Below, one piece after another: positions 1-11,324 of a DNA stretch of 38,636 bases (position 1 is its first letter; each line of letters begins with the position of its first letter). The translations under genes were made by a program, and so were the position numbers. Source of the DNA: Neoconidiobolus thromboides FSU 785 (Eukaryota; Entomophthoromycota; Entomophthoromycetes; Entomophthorales; Neoconidiobolaceae); NCBI GenBank assembly GCA_025603075.1, contig MU626440.1, positions 1 through 38,636 of the forward strand. Reading direction: 5' to 3'. The notes beneath the pieces were generated by a model. It saw only the letters and a program-made list of their open reading frames with translations, searched no databases and had not been told where the DNA came from.

Positions 1-567
1 TGTGAAATCTGGTACTCAGGGTTTGGAGTCAAAAATAGCTATTGCTGGGTTGCCTACACTATAAGTCGAAAGGCCTTAGTTTATGTGACTAAGATAGGCT
101 TGGATTATGAAGAATAGCATGTAATAGGTTACAGACTATGTAAAACAAATAGAATAGACAATACTAATGTAAAATCTATGTAAAATACTATTAAGAAAAC
201 TTAGTGACTTTATTAAATGTTCGAGATATCACGGAATAATTCAGTTAAAAAGCCTTGAACTACTATACGGGGGTGTTTTTTTGTGTTTAAGAATTTTACT
301 AACAACCTTTCCACTCAAATAGTGCTTAAAAAATGGAAAAAATAATGAAATCAAAAAAAACACTCCCATACTCTAAAATCTCTTTTATACTCTGACAAAT
401 GCAAGTATCAAAGGGAGAAGATAATATTCTTTGGGATGAAGCTAGGAATTCTCTTAGCAAATCAAACTAAGAATGTGGGATCGATTTTCTCTGAACTTGA
501 GAACACAACAGCTTAGACGATTATTATACTATAATTAACCATGGGACTGACAAAGCGATATTTCACA
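1..567. repeat. LTR-like repeat copy 1, interrupted by a MITE
   Basis: The stretch begins TGTGAAAT and ends ATTTCACA, so it has the TG...CA ends and short inverted termini typical of an LTR. It matches 19790-20253 in inverted orientation at about 90% identity by eye. A 101-bp MITE plus a duplicated TA sits at 268-370; subtracting that 103 bp leaves exactly 464 bp, the length of the other copy. No primer-binding site, gag or pol coding follows it, so it looks like a solo LTR. Because the window starts at its first base, the left flank and any target duplication are not visible. A non-LTR repeat with 8-bp inverted ends remains possible. Confidence 0.7.
268..368 (-). mobile_element. MITE copy 1 (TA target), nested in LTR-like repeat
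   Basis: This 101-bp element has termini CGGGGGTGTTTTTTT and, read from the other end, TGGGAGTGTTTTTTT. It is flanked by TA at 266-267 and 369-370. The sister repeat at 19790-20253 reads straight through this point with a single TA, so the insertion boundaries are directly visible. The element has no coding capacity. Its size, inverted ends and TA duplication fit a Tc1/mariner-type non-autonomous element. Confidence 0.9.
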
Positions 568-933
568 CTTATGAAGATAACAGAGAATTTAAAAATTTCG
601 ATATTTACTAAGCAATTAAGTAGTTTGTTAAATGATAGAATAGATTATTAAATGTTAAGATTACTTGAGTTATTAATAGCTGAGTTAATAAATAGTTAAA
701 GAACAAGTAATTGTAATAATATGTAAAAGCTATTATTACTTGTACTACATAGAGATGGTTAATTATAGTTTTGGGGCTAACCACTCGTTCCCATGCAGCT
801 ATTTATTAACTTAGGAATATATCAATAATATAATTATAATATTAAAATAATTTATTTATTTGATAACAAATCTGCAATGTTGGTTATAAAGCAGTTGATA
901 ATAAATATTTCTCAATAAAGTTTTATAAGAATA
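568..933. other. AT-rich intergenic, no feature seen
   Basis: Between the LTR-like repeat and the second MITE I see no coding frame, tRNA-like fold or repeat. This sequence is not shared with the flank of the other LTR-like copy, which supports placing the repeat edge at 567. Confidence 0.6.
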
Positions 934-1032
934 TGGGGATGTTTTTTTTGGTTTCATTATTTTTCCATTTCTTAAGCGCTATTTGAGTGGAAAGATGTTG
1001 GTAAAATTTTTAAACAAAAAAATACATCCCCA
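934..1032 (+). mobile_element. MITE copy 2 (TA target)
   Basis: This 99-bp copy starts TGGGGATGTTTTTTTT and ends AAATACATCCCCA, with TA on both sides (932-933 and 1033-1034). The core carries the family signature AAGCGCTATTTGAGTGGAAA. It is one of the best preserved copies and has no coding capacity. Confidence 0.88.
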
Positions 1033-1105
1033 TATGTGTTTAAAATCTAGTAGAAATTCAACTAACTTACAGTATAAACTATAATAGAATGATTTAGAAC
1101 TGTGT

Positions 1106-1221
1106 CCGGGTGCTTTTGTTTTAATAAAAAATTTGTTTTTATAGAATTTTAGGCGAAGTTTTTAAAATACAAATTTTTTTAAAAATTGGATAAAATAATG
1201 AAACTAATTCAGACGACCCCA
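1106..1221 (-). mobile_element. Diverged relative of the TA-target MITE
   Basis: The right end reads ...GGATAAAATAATGAAAC...ACGACCCCA followed by TA. This resembles the minus-oriented MITE end (GGAAAAAATAATGAAAT...CTCCCA, TA). The left end, CCGGGTGCTTTTG, is only loosely similar and the flanking TA is missing there. The core lacks the AAGCGCTATTT signature. It may be an old copy or a related subfamily; the left boundary is uncertain. Confidence 0.4.
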
Positions 1222-1945
1222 TATAAAGATCTTTTGCATTTACTGCATTTTGTTTTATTTCCATAGGTGAACTTTAACAATAGCAGTATAATTACTAATA
1301 ATATGATAGTGAATAATAAAGTAAAGTATAGATTACTATATTGATTAGAAGTTTAATTAAATTCAAATAAAGCAATATAATGGATTTATATAGTTTATAT
1401 TTACTTTTATTTATACCCATTAAAGTAATATAAATTAAATTTTAACTGATTTAACTATTAAATTTAAAAATAAAATCCTCTATTTAACAAATATATCAAC
1501 TTTGAACATTAGCTTTATTTTATCATCATGTTATTTTTACTACTATGATAAAGTTGAACCTAATAAACATCAAATAATTAAAGTTTATACTATTATATTC
1601 ATAAATGGGTAATTTGTAATTAACAGCTTCTTTACTAAATTGCCAATAACTTGTAATTAAACCAACCATCTTTGGAATAAAATATTAAACTCTTAAACCT
1701 GATAACTTTAATATCCATTTTAAACCTATTGAAATTTTTAAATTTTTGTTTTATTTTATTTTTATTCATAGCAAACAGAGACAACTTAAAATCCATAAAA
1801 TATGAAGCATTTGAAATATAAAAAAATCATGCTTATTTGAGAGTTTATAATAATTAAAGTAAGCTATAATAGATAACAAATGAAATATTACTCATTTTTA
1901 AAGTAAACCAAATAATAGTTTTAAATATATATATAACGCTAATTT
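1222..1945. other. AT-rich intergenic, no feature seen
   Basis: This stretch lies downstream of the 3' end of the unknown minus-strand gene. I see no open frame of useful length, no RNA gene and no MITE copy. It probably holds the 3' untranslated region and terminator of that gene. Confidence 0.5.
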
Positions 1946-2969
1946 TTAAATGGTTTCTTCTGGAAGTTCAAATTCATCAATCTCTTTAAATAATTCCACT
2001 TTTTTCTCAATTTCTTCTTCAATCTAAAAATGAGATATATTAATATTTTTATGATAAATTTTAATATTTACTTACATTTTTTTCAACTTTGACTCGATTT
2101 TTTCCTTTTTTGTTTTTTGTACCATATGTATTTTCTATATCGGTTGGCCTTTTATTTGCATTGATTGAATTTACACTAGTGTTATTTGAATTAGCCTTCT
2201 TTTCCTCAGTTTCTTGTTTGATTCTTCTGCTTAGCCTTGTATTTTTAGCAATTGGTTGATTGTTCACATCTGATTTCTGTTGATTAGTACTAATTTCCAA
2301 ACTACCAAAGCTACTATTTAAAGCTTCATCTTCTTGATTTTCTTGTTTATTAATAATATCTATTTCCTTCTTCACTTCAAATATATCATTATCTGGTCCA
2401 AAGACTTCCAAATAAGTATTAGCTCGTACTTTCTTTTCAGCAGCAAAAAATAAATTAGATAGATTCATACTTTTATCTTTATTTTTCGAGTCTTCTTCTT
2501 TTTTCATATCTATTGAATTCCTTCTAGTAGAACATCCAACTGCTACTTCTTCCAAAATATTAAAATCTTTATTTAAATCATAATTCTCAAAATCGTAATT
2601 TTCAACATTTCCAACAACTCCATTTTTTATTGATAACTCTTCAATAATTGATAATGCTTTTGAAGATCCACTACGTACACTATTTGTTCTTGAATATCTA
2701 CCTTTATCTCCCAAAGAGCCTAATAAACTATCTAAAGATAAATCTCTTTCAGTACCTTCTTCTTCATAAATATGACCCCCTTCGGTAAATGTGCTGGGTG
2801 TTTCACAACCTTCTAATAAATCCTTATTCTTTAATTCTAGTTGACCAAATACGATGTCAGTATCTTGGCTACTATCATTTACTATTCCATTATGATTGTT
2901 TCCATTTGAATGTACTTGATTAACAGTAGTATCCGCGTGTTTGACTTTCTTCCTTAAATTTCTCTTCAT
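1946..2969 (-). CDS. hypothetical low-complexity protein, 2 exons
   Basis: I do not recognise this protein. Two exons (2969-2076 and 2023-1946) are joined across a 52-bp intron (GTAAGT...TTTAG) to give 323 residues. The second exon adds 25 residues, mostly acidic, ending in ELPEETI. The protein is rich in Asn, Ser, Lys and Glu, has no membrane segment or signal peptide, and looks largely disordered. It has a basic start (MKRNLRKKVK), a Ser-rich stretch around residues 92-115 (RTNSVRSGSS), an RRNSI motif that would suit a basophilic kinase, and a basic KKKGKNRVK cluster near residue 290. These hint at a nuclear, phosphorylated protein, but that is inference. It is divergently transcribed from MCM4 with 321 bp between start codons. 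Confidence 0.75.
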
Positions 2970-3290
2970 AAAAAATAATAAAAATTAAAGTAAATTTTTG
3001 TTTACCAATTTTTGTTAATGAATCGTGATCATTAACATGACAACCAATCATACGCTTGAAATTATGGGATCTAATATTGATGAGTTTTCAAATACTAAGA
3101 ATGAACTATTCCAATGTAAAAACATCAAAATCAACAATAAAAGTCGCCAAATTTAGTAAATGAAATATATTTTTTGGTAATCAATGACCAATAAAAATCC
3201 AACTTTAAAAGCAAGGATAATTCGAATACAAAATCAACAAAATTAAGGGAGGAATTAAAAAAAGAAATTATTTTATTTTAAAATAATAAA
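2970..3290. promoter_or_regulatory. shared upstream region of unknown gene and MCM4
   Basis: This 321-bp gap separates two divergent start codons, so it must hold both promoters and 5' leaders. I find no ACGCGT-type (MCB) element, which is the usual G1/S box upstream of MCM genes in yeasts. An A-rich stretch lies just before the MCM4 start. Confidence 0.45.
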
Positions 3291-6215
3291 ATGTCCAACA
3301 ACAATACCCCACAGGATATATTTACACCAAATACTCAGGATGAAACACCATCTGAGCCAGCCTCCACCACCCCTGCATTAGCTAGTTTAGTTAATAGAGG
3401 TACACCTATGCTGAACATTGGTACCCCAGAAATTAATCCAAGTACACCTATTATTAATCCATTTGCTTCTGCAAATAGCGCTCGTTTTACACCATTACCA
3501 AATTCGTCTCAAAGTAATTTTCAAAATCCAAGTCAAAGACGTAATAACTTTGCTCCAGGTAAATCACTCTATTTTTATTAAATTTTATAATTTTAATTTA
3601 GTTTTTTATTAGATATGTCATCACCTTTAGTTTATCCTAATACTCAAGGAAGTAATCAATCCCCATTTTTAGTAAATACTCAAAGGTTTACAAGTACACC
3701 ACGTGTCAATCCTGGTTCCTCTCAATTATTTAATGACTTTGACACTCCAAGAATGTAGATATTTTATATTTTATTAAATAATCAAGTTATTAAGCTATTT
3801 TTTAATAGGTATCAACGAGGAGATGTTAATCCAGTTGGTTTAACTACTAGCTATGGTAGTTCTTCTGTACCTAATAATAATTCTCCAATGACACCTTTAG
3901 ATATTAATATCAATTTAAATAATGTACAAGGGCCAGTAGCACCAAGTGGAGATACTACACAAGTTATTTGGGGAACCACAGTGAATGTTCATGATTGCAT
4001 GAATCAATTTAGTCGCTTTTTAAATGAGTTTAAAAGAGAAGATTTTTTAAAATTGAATAATTTACCAGTATTAGAGGAAGATTTAAAACCATATTATATT
4101 GAACATATAAGTTCTATTGTTAATAATGACTTTTATAATTTAGATTTGGATTGTCAACATTTGTTAAGTTTTGAACCAACAATTCGATTATATTCTCAAT
4201 TAAAAAGTTACCCACAAGAAATTATTCCGTTAATGGATTATTGTTTAACTAATTTTTGTAATGAGTTATTAGAAAATAATTATGTTCGTACAATTCAAAG
4301 ACCATTAAGAGTACGTCCATTTAATCTAGGGAATAGTGTTAATATGAGAGAATTAAATCCAAAAGATATTGATCAATTAGTATCAATCAAAGGTTTATTA
4401 ATTCGTGCATCAAGTATTATTCCTGATATTAAAAAGGCTTATTTTCAATGTAAGATATGTGATCGTTCTTTATTTGTTGAAATCACCTCAGGAATTATAT
4501 TAGAACCAACTAAATGCCCCGAAGCAGCATGTCAAACTCCAAATTCAATGGTGATGATTCACAATCGTTGTATTTATGCTGATAAACAAATATCAAAATT
4601 ACAAGAAACTCCAGATATTATACCGGATGGTCAAACTCCACATTCAGTTTCTTTATGTCTTTATGATGAACTAGTAGATTCTTGTAAACCTGGTGATCGT
4701 TTAGAAGTTACTGGTGTATTTAGATCCACTCCTGTTCGTGTTAATCCACGTAAACGTACCGTTAAAGCATTATTTAAAACTTATATTGATGTAGTTCATA
4801 TAAAAACCATTACTTATGCTACTAAAAATGAAGCATCAACTAACAATGGTACAAGAAATAATGCTAGAATTAGTGAACGTGAAGTTGCTGAATTCGAAGA
4901 ATTGGCACGCTCAGAAGATGTTTATGAACGTTTAGCTAATTCAATTGCACCATCAATTTATGGTATGACTGATGTTAAAAAAGGTATATTACTTCAAATG
5001 TTTGGTGGGGAATCCAAATTATTTACTAATACCAATCAACGTCGTGCTAGAGGTGATATTCATATTTTATTAGTGGGTGATCCAGGTACTTCTAAATCTC
5101 AAATGTTACAATATGCTCATAGAATTGCGCCAAGAGGTATGTATACTAGTGGTAAAGGTTCTTCAGCTGTGGGTCTTACTGCTTACATAACACGTGACCC
5201 AGATACCAATCAATTAGTATTGGAATCTGGTGCCCTTGTTTTATCAGATGGTGGATTGTGTTGTATTGATGAGTTTGATAAAATGAGCGATGGTACAAGA
5301 TCTATTTTACATGAAGTTATGGAACAACAAACAGTATCTGTAGCTAAAGCAGGAATTATTACTACATTAAATGCTAGAACTTCCATTTTAGCTAGTGCTA
5401 ATCCAATTAATTCCAGTTGGTTAAGAGATTTATCTGTACCTCAAAATATTAATTTACCACCCTCTTTATTATCTAGGTTTGATTTAATTTATCTTATTTT
5501 AGATAAAGTCAATCCAGATGAAGATAGAAGACTTGCTCAACATTTAGTTTCTTTATATATTAATTCTAATGAGAGTCTTGTTGAAGGGAATTATTTACCA
5601 ACTCATACACTTAGTCGATATGTACAATATGCTAAGAGTACAAGAACTGAAATAACTGATGAAGCATCTAATAAATTAGTTAAAAACTATGTGGAATTAC
5701 GTAATCTAGGTAAAGAAAACTATAATCAAGAAACTCGAATTACAGCTACTACACGACAATTGGAATCTTTGATAAGATTATCTGAAGCTCATGCTAAAAT
5801 GAGATTAAGTCAATATGTAGAAGAAATGGATGTTGAAGAAGCATTTCGATTGTTAAGAGCAGCTATTCATTCTTCTGCAACTAATCCTAAAACAGGTAAA
5901 ATTGAATTAGATCAATTAGTAACAGGTATTTCTAGTGAAACTCGAGAAATTCGTAAACAAATTCAAAAAGCTATTGTCGAATTATTAGGTCAATCTGAGA
6001 ACCCAGTTCAATATTCAAGTAACCAACTAATTACCATTTTAAAAAACAATGCAGCTGCTTCTGGTCTTGTTGTTACTAAAACCGATTTTGAAGAAGCTAT
6101 TAATGAATTAGTTTCGAAAAATTTTGTTTTAAGTCAAGGTTCTCAAATGCGTGGAGGTCAACGTATGTTAACTCGTAATTTTGATAGAGGGTTTATATTG
6201 GAAGAAGATGATTAA
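3291..6215 (+). CDS. MCM4: DNA replication licensing factor MCM4
   Basis: This is a subunit of the MCM2-7 replicative helicase, acting in the nucleus at origins and forks. Three exons (3291-3558, 3613-3754, 3809-6215) with two 54-bp introns give 938 residues, a normal MCM4 length. The N-terminal 170 residues are rich in Ser/Thr-Pro, as expected for a CDK/DDK-controlled tail. A zinc-binding C4 set lies at C351, C354, C373 and C378. The AAA+ core has Walker A GDPGTSKS at 560-567, Walker B with D624/E625 (IDEFDK) and the SRF arginine finger at R693. The block TSGKGSSAVGLTAY is characteristic of MCM4 rather than its paralogues. The C terminus holds the winged-helix region. The start is the first ATG and nothing is missing. 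Confidence 0.97.
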
Positions 6216-6373
6216 ATCGTTTTATAAAATAAATAAAATATAAGCATATTTAGCAGAATATGAGTTTTTTGAAATTTATTGAATTATTTATTTTTTTGAA
6301 ATTTAATTTTGAATAACTCACTAAAAATAGAAAACTACTTTTTTCAAAAAAAATATCCAAAATAGTTTAAAAA

Positions 6374-7068
6374 ATGGATAGCTTTAAATTGCCACAAACA
6401 CCCGAAGAATTAGCGGATTTAGAGGTCGATAAAAATTGTGTATTCAAATCTGGAATGTCGGGAGTAATGGGTAAGTCTTAATTAACATTAATTTCACTTC
6501 TTCATACAATAAGTCAACAGCAACTTTTCATTTCAATCACCAATTTTTCAATAGTATAATCTCTAACATTCCCTTCCACCCTAGGTTTTGGTTTTGGTGG
6601 CGTATTTGGACTTGTTATGTCCTCCTTAGACTTTGGTGGACCAAGTTTGGATCCTAGGTTACACGATTTAAATACACGTCAACAATTAAAAATTATGGGT
6701 AAGGATATGTTAAAAAGGTCTTGGTCAAATGCCAAAAATTTTGGTTTAGTTGGTATGGTATTTTCTGGTTCCGAATGTGTAATTGAAGGGGTATGTTAAT
6801 AGATTTTTATTATCAGATAAGAGCTTTTTTAATAAAATACGATGATTTAGTATAGGGCTAGGTCCGATCTTTATAACTCGGCTTATGCTGGTTGCTTTAC
6901 TGGTGGGGTATTGGCTTTAAGAGGTGAGTTTGAATGGATTGTTATTATTTTATCATAAAGTTTTAATGTTTTATAATTATTTTAGCTGGTCCCTATGCAG
7001 CTATTCCAGGCTGTGCTGCCTTTGCTGCGTTTTCAGTAGCTATTGATTATTATATGAGAGATATTTAA
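6374..7068 (+). CDS. TIM22: mitochondrial inner membrane translocase Tim22
   Basis: Tim22 forms the channel of the TIM22 complex, which inserts carrier proteins into the mitochondrial inner membrane. Four exons (6374-6470, 6585-6790, 6851-6923, 6986-7068) give 152 residues of the Tim17/22/23 fold. Gly-rich membrane helices are visible: the segment with SGMSGVMGFGFGG (near 26-48), NFGLVGMVFSG, YAGCFTGG and a C-terminal AFAAFSVAIDYY. The junction YRARSDLYNS fixes the third exon at 6851: the nearer AG would put a stop in frame. The first intron, at 114 bp, is the longest in the gene and less AT-rich near its 3' end. Spacing to MCM4 is 158 bp on the same strand. Confidence 0.93.
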
Positions 7069-7219
7069 ACAAAAGATAACAATTAAATAAAACATAGAAA
7101 TTTAAGACAATGCTTGATTTTAAACTTGAAAATAAAAAGAATCACTTTATAAAATATTGATTAATTTTTTAATTCCATATAGAGTTCAAATCAAAAACTC
7201 ACAAAAACAATAGAATTGT

Positions 7220-7808
7220 TTAAGCCAACCTTTGAATCACATGAACCCCTGAATCGGTAAATACAGGTTCTGAGATATCATTAACTTGTAAATTAAAAGC
7301 GGCTTCTTCAAATGGTTTTTGCATTTGACCTCTTGAAAAGAAACCTAAATCACCTCCATTTCTGGCGCTTGAACAATCTGAAAACTCTTTTGCAATAGCT
7401 TCAAATGTTTTTTCTCCAGATTTGATTTGCTGGATGTAACCCTCGATGATGTTTAAAGCTTCTTCTTTGGTGCGAGTAATATTCTCCTAAGAAAATTCGT
7501 TAACTTTTTTTCAATGCTTTTTAATTTCTAAATACAAGGATTAAGGGACAAATAGACAAATAGTTACTTACTTCTCTCCAAGAAGATGGTCTTCTACTAT
7601 CCTTGTGTTTAGCTAAGATATGTCGAGCTTGAACACGTGATTTGATTTCCGAAGTGATAATGCTACCTTCGGTGGGTGGCTCCCATTGACTTTGGCCTGT
7701 TTCTCGATTATAGTAGAATTTGACACCTTTTGATTTCGATACGTGTTCTTCCCACTATGGAAATAGTTCAATGAAAGTGGTCAAATTGAAGGAGTGATTG
7801 TTTACCAT
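7220..7808 (-). CDS. PIN1: Pin1-type WW-domain peptidyl-prolyl isomerase
   Basis: This parvulin isomerises phospho-Ser/Thr-Pro bonds (yeast Ess1, human Pin1) and acts on RNA polymerase II and cell-cycle proteins. Three exons (7808-7806, 7754-7572, 7486-7220) give 150 residues. The first coding exon is only the ATG, followed at once by a 51-bp intron; the next exon starts with the first WW tryptophan. WW domain: W2 and W25. PPIase domain: active-site H46, phosphate-binding K50 and R55/R56, catalytic C100 and the closing H144, matching the human set H59, K63, R68/R69, C113 and H157. All key residues are present. The gene is divergent from the armadillo gene, 185 bp away. Confidence 0.95.
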
Positions 7809-7993
7809 TTTATTTTAGCTTACTAGAAATTTAATAAAAATTTGATTAGGTTTAATGAACTTGAAAATTTTGATTGAAATTGGTAACAATGACGCAAATT
7901 GGAGAAATTTTTGAGAATGTTAAGGATTAAATATGTGCAAGAATAGGAGTTTGAAGTTTAGTTTTTTTTTTAAATAGTTAAAAATATATAAAA
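7809..7993. promoter_or_regulatory. short bidirectional promoter region
   Basis: Only 185 bp separate the start codons of the Pin1-type gene and the ARMC8-like gene, so both promoters must lie here or inside the first introns. Both genes carry an intron immediately after the initiator codon. No known transcription-factor box is obvious to me. Confidence 0.45.
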
Positions 7994-10900
7994 ATGGGTA
8001 AATTCCAAATAAAATACAAAAGGTTTAAATTAGACTAACTATTAATCTAACTAGTTCAACTCATACCAGATAAAATCAAAGAAAATGCTAATTTACAATT
8101 ATCCTTATTAAACGGTGTGGAAGAGGGCAGTATTAATAATAAAATGGAGGCATTAAAAACAATCAAAAATGAAGTTATTGGAAATCGAACTAAAAAGAAT
8201 TTATATGTACAAATTGGATTAATACCAAAGTAAATATATTATTGTTGTATATTAATTAAGAATGATTAAAGAGATTTAATACTTTAATTAAATTAGAATT
8301 ATTCAAATCATCTATACTAAAGAAGAAGAAAGCATGTCCGTGATTATTCAAGCGGTTATTGTTTTAGGTAGTTTAGCTTATGGTAAGAGATAAGAATTTA
8401 ACTGAAAGAAGAATTAAAAGAAGAATTAAAATAAAATCTATTTAATTTTAGGCTCCCCTGAAATAGTAAATGAATTAGTCCAACATAAAGCCATAGCCTC
8501 ATTGGTAGGGTGTATTGACTTAAATAAATATCCTTTAGAGTTAATCGAAGCAGCATCAAGGTCTTTAAAAGCATTATTACAACATTCTAAAGTAGATAGC
8601 GGCTTGATTTATAAGGTAAATAATTAGTAAAATAGAACAAAAAAAAGAATTTAAAGAAAATCATTTTCTATTTTTTTAGGATCCAAACTTGAAAAATATA
8701 ATATCATTATTAGAAATCAATGATTTAGATATTGATATTGAAAAAAAGCAAATACCTACTTTACATACAGCCGAATTAGCCGCTTTAATTTTAGCTAAAA
8801 GTTGTGATACTAATGATCGACAAAATCAACTAAAATCAAGAGATGTGATCCCATTATTGATTAATTTATTACAATCTAATTCTACTAAAGTAAGAATTAA
8901 AATCAATAAGATTTAAATTAGATAAAAACTGACAGAACTGATTTTTTATAGGCTAAAGAGGCCGCTTTGTTAGCTTTATCAGCTTTATGTAAAAAAAATA
9001 TTGATGTAGGGAGATGGGCTTTGACTATTCAATGTAAACCCAATATATTTATTAACATAAATTCGTAATCTTTTTTATTTAAAATTAGCTACTGGACCTG
9101 TTCCAACTGTCGATTTATTACTTAGTTTTGTACGTTCAATGAGTCCATCAATTCAATTAGCAGCTGCTTCTTGGTAAATTATTATTGTTATTTACTACCT
9201 AATTATTAAAATTTAATTTATTATTATTATTAAGTTTAACCAATTTACTACGATCTAAAGCATTGGAAGATAAAAATAGTGAAGTAGCTTTGATTTTAAT
9301 TCCAACCTTAGTCAAACTCCTTGAAGCCAATGGAAGCGTAAAAATAGAAGCGCCATTAATATTATCTGAATTAGTAGCGGAAGATGAAAAATTACAAAAA
9401 ACAGCGTGTGATTTAGATGCTATTACCAAATTATCAGAAGCCATTTCTAAGTTATCGGAATACAAACAGAACATTAATAATTTTTTTTATTATCAGCCAA
9501 AAGATAAGGATTTGTTCGAAGAAAATTCATTGATTGCTTTAGCTTCTATTGGTTCCTTAACAGAAGAATGTAGGGAGGCAGTAAAATTCTTTTAATATTT
9601 AAAATTGAGATTTATTTATATGTCTTTTTATTATTATTAAATTAAGATAATTGAAGCCAAATGTATGCCACGAATTATTGATGCTATATCTCATCCAAAA
9701 ACAGGAGTTAGAGCAGCAGCTTGTCAATGTGTAAGGTCATTATCAAGATCGGTTAGATACTTAAGAACGGAATTAATGGATGCTGGCTTATTTAAACCTT
9801 TGTTTAAGGTGAGTTTTTATATTATTATTGTTATTATTGTTTAAAATGAACAATAAAATTAATACAATATTTTTATTTAATTATGAATTTTTAGTTATTA
9901 GATGATGAAGATATAACTGTCAAAAGTGTAGCTGTGTCTACTTTGTGTAATGTAGTATTAAAATTTTCACCAATGAAAACAGTAAGAGTTAATTAATAGC
10001 AATGGAACTAACAGATATTAAATGTTTTATTTTTTATTTATTTTATCATTAGGATATTGTACAAAATGGAGGTATTGAAAAATTGGTAGCATTAGTTGAT
10101 GCATCAGATAAAGAATTAAGTTTGAATGCTATATGGGCATTAAAAAATTTAATCTTTAAATCAGATCCCTCAGTAAAAAGAAGTTTAATGTCAATTTTAG
10201 CTTATTCTAGGTTGGAAGAGTAAGTATTAATTGTATATTAAAAATAGACTATGTATTAATGAAATTTTTTTTCATTTAGATTTATTCTTAATGGATTGCC
10301 TGATGTACAAGAGCAGACATTAGGATTAGTCAGAAACCTATCATGTGGAGAGGAACCAGTAAGTTGGAATATTATAAAAAAGAATAGAATAAAAATAATT
10401 TTGATTTTTTTTAGGATCTTGATGAGTTGATTAATGGAATGGGTAGTAAAAGATTAGTTTCTTTATTAGAAAAGAAATTAGAATCTAATTTTACTAATAT
10501 TAAAATACAAGTAATTTAATTAATTTAATTATTCATATTTTTTTAAAATAATATACTAATATTATATTTTTATTTATTCATTAGACAATGTTTTGTGTAG
10601 TTAATATATCTACTGGAAATAAAGAACATAAATCTTTTATTATGAATTCAGGTAGTATTTTAACTAGTGTTAGAAGTGCTTTGGTAAGATTTATTAATTT
10701 GATACTATTAAATTAATATTAATCTTTATTTTAGAATCATGCTAATCAACAAGTAAGAGTAGCTGCAATTTGGGTAGTAATAAATTTGAGTTGGATTGAC
10801 GATAATCAAGAAGGTAGATTAATAATAATATATAATACAAAATCTTATTGGTTTTTTATTTTTCATTAAATATAGAATGTTTTCAAAGAATACGAAAATT

Positions 10901-11216
10901 AAAAGCAATGGGATTTGAAAGATTATTAGAAAATTTAGCTAAAGATAATAGCTTAGATGTTAAAGATAGAGCAAGAACAGCATTAAGTCATTTTAAAGCA
11001 GAGGCTCAACATGCCTTTGGTAACCGTAATATTGGATTTGAAAATCAAAGAAGATCGATTATTAGAGATCAACACAATCGAGACAATTTTTTAGATGATG
11101 AAGGTAAAATAATAATAATAATAATAATACATACATACTATAAAATTTAAGTTTAATGATAACGTAATTATGATATATTAATAATATTATTTATTTTAGG
11201 ACCTTTTGATCGATAA
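7994..11216 (+). CDS. ARMC8: ARMC8 / Gid5 (Vid28)-like armadillo-repeat protein
   Basis: This is probably the armadillo scaffold subunit of the GID/CTLH ubiquitin ligase, which holds substrate receptors that target gluconeogenic enzymes and other proteins for destruction. By eye it splices into 17 exons with a 721-residue product, between human ARMC8 (about 670) and yeast Vid28 (about 920). Exons begin at 7994, 8055, 8297, 8452, 8680, 8952, 9089, 9235, 9647, 9895, 10053, 10280, 10415, 10585, 10735, 10876 and 11200. The first is just ATGG. Helical ARM repeats run throughout. Family landmarks include KNEVIGNRTKK near the N terminus, an ALKNLIF block, and DRARTALSHF near the C terminus. The 17-bp last exon encodes a PFDR ending. 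One acceptor (9231-9234) is TAAG. The exact paralogue is inferred. Confidence 0.85.
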
Positions 11217-11324
11217 ATTTTTATTTTATCTTATTTTATTTTATTTCAGGATTCTCGATTCCTTTTTTTATTATTAAATTAAAACAATTTTATTTTTGTA
11301 ATTCTATTAATTTTAATTTTAATT

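Noticed and set aside
6851-6860. Alternative Tim22 exon 3 acceptor at TATAG (6851-6855)
   Set aside because: It would place a stop codon directly in frame; the upstream TTTAG acceptor restores the conserved YRARSDLYNS segment.
9199-9474. 91-codon frame on the - strand
   Set aside because: It is antisense to exon 8 of the armadillo gene; that exon splices in frame with clear ARM repeats.
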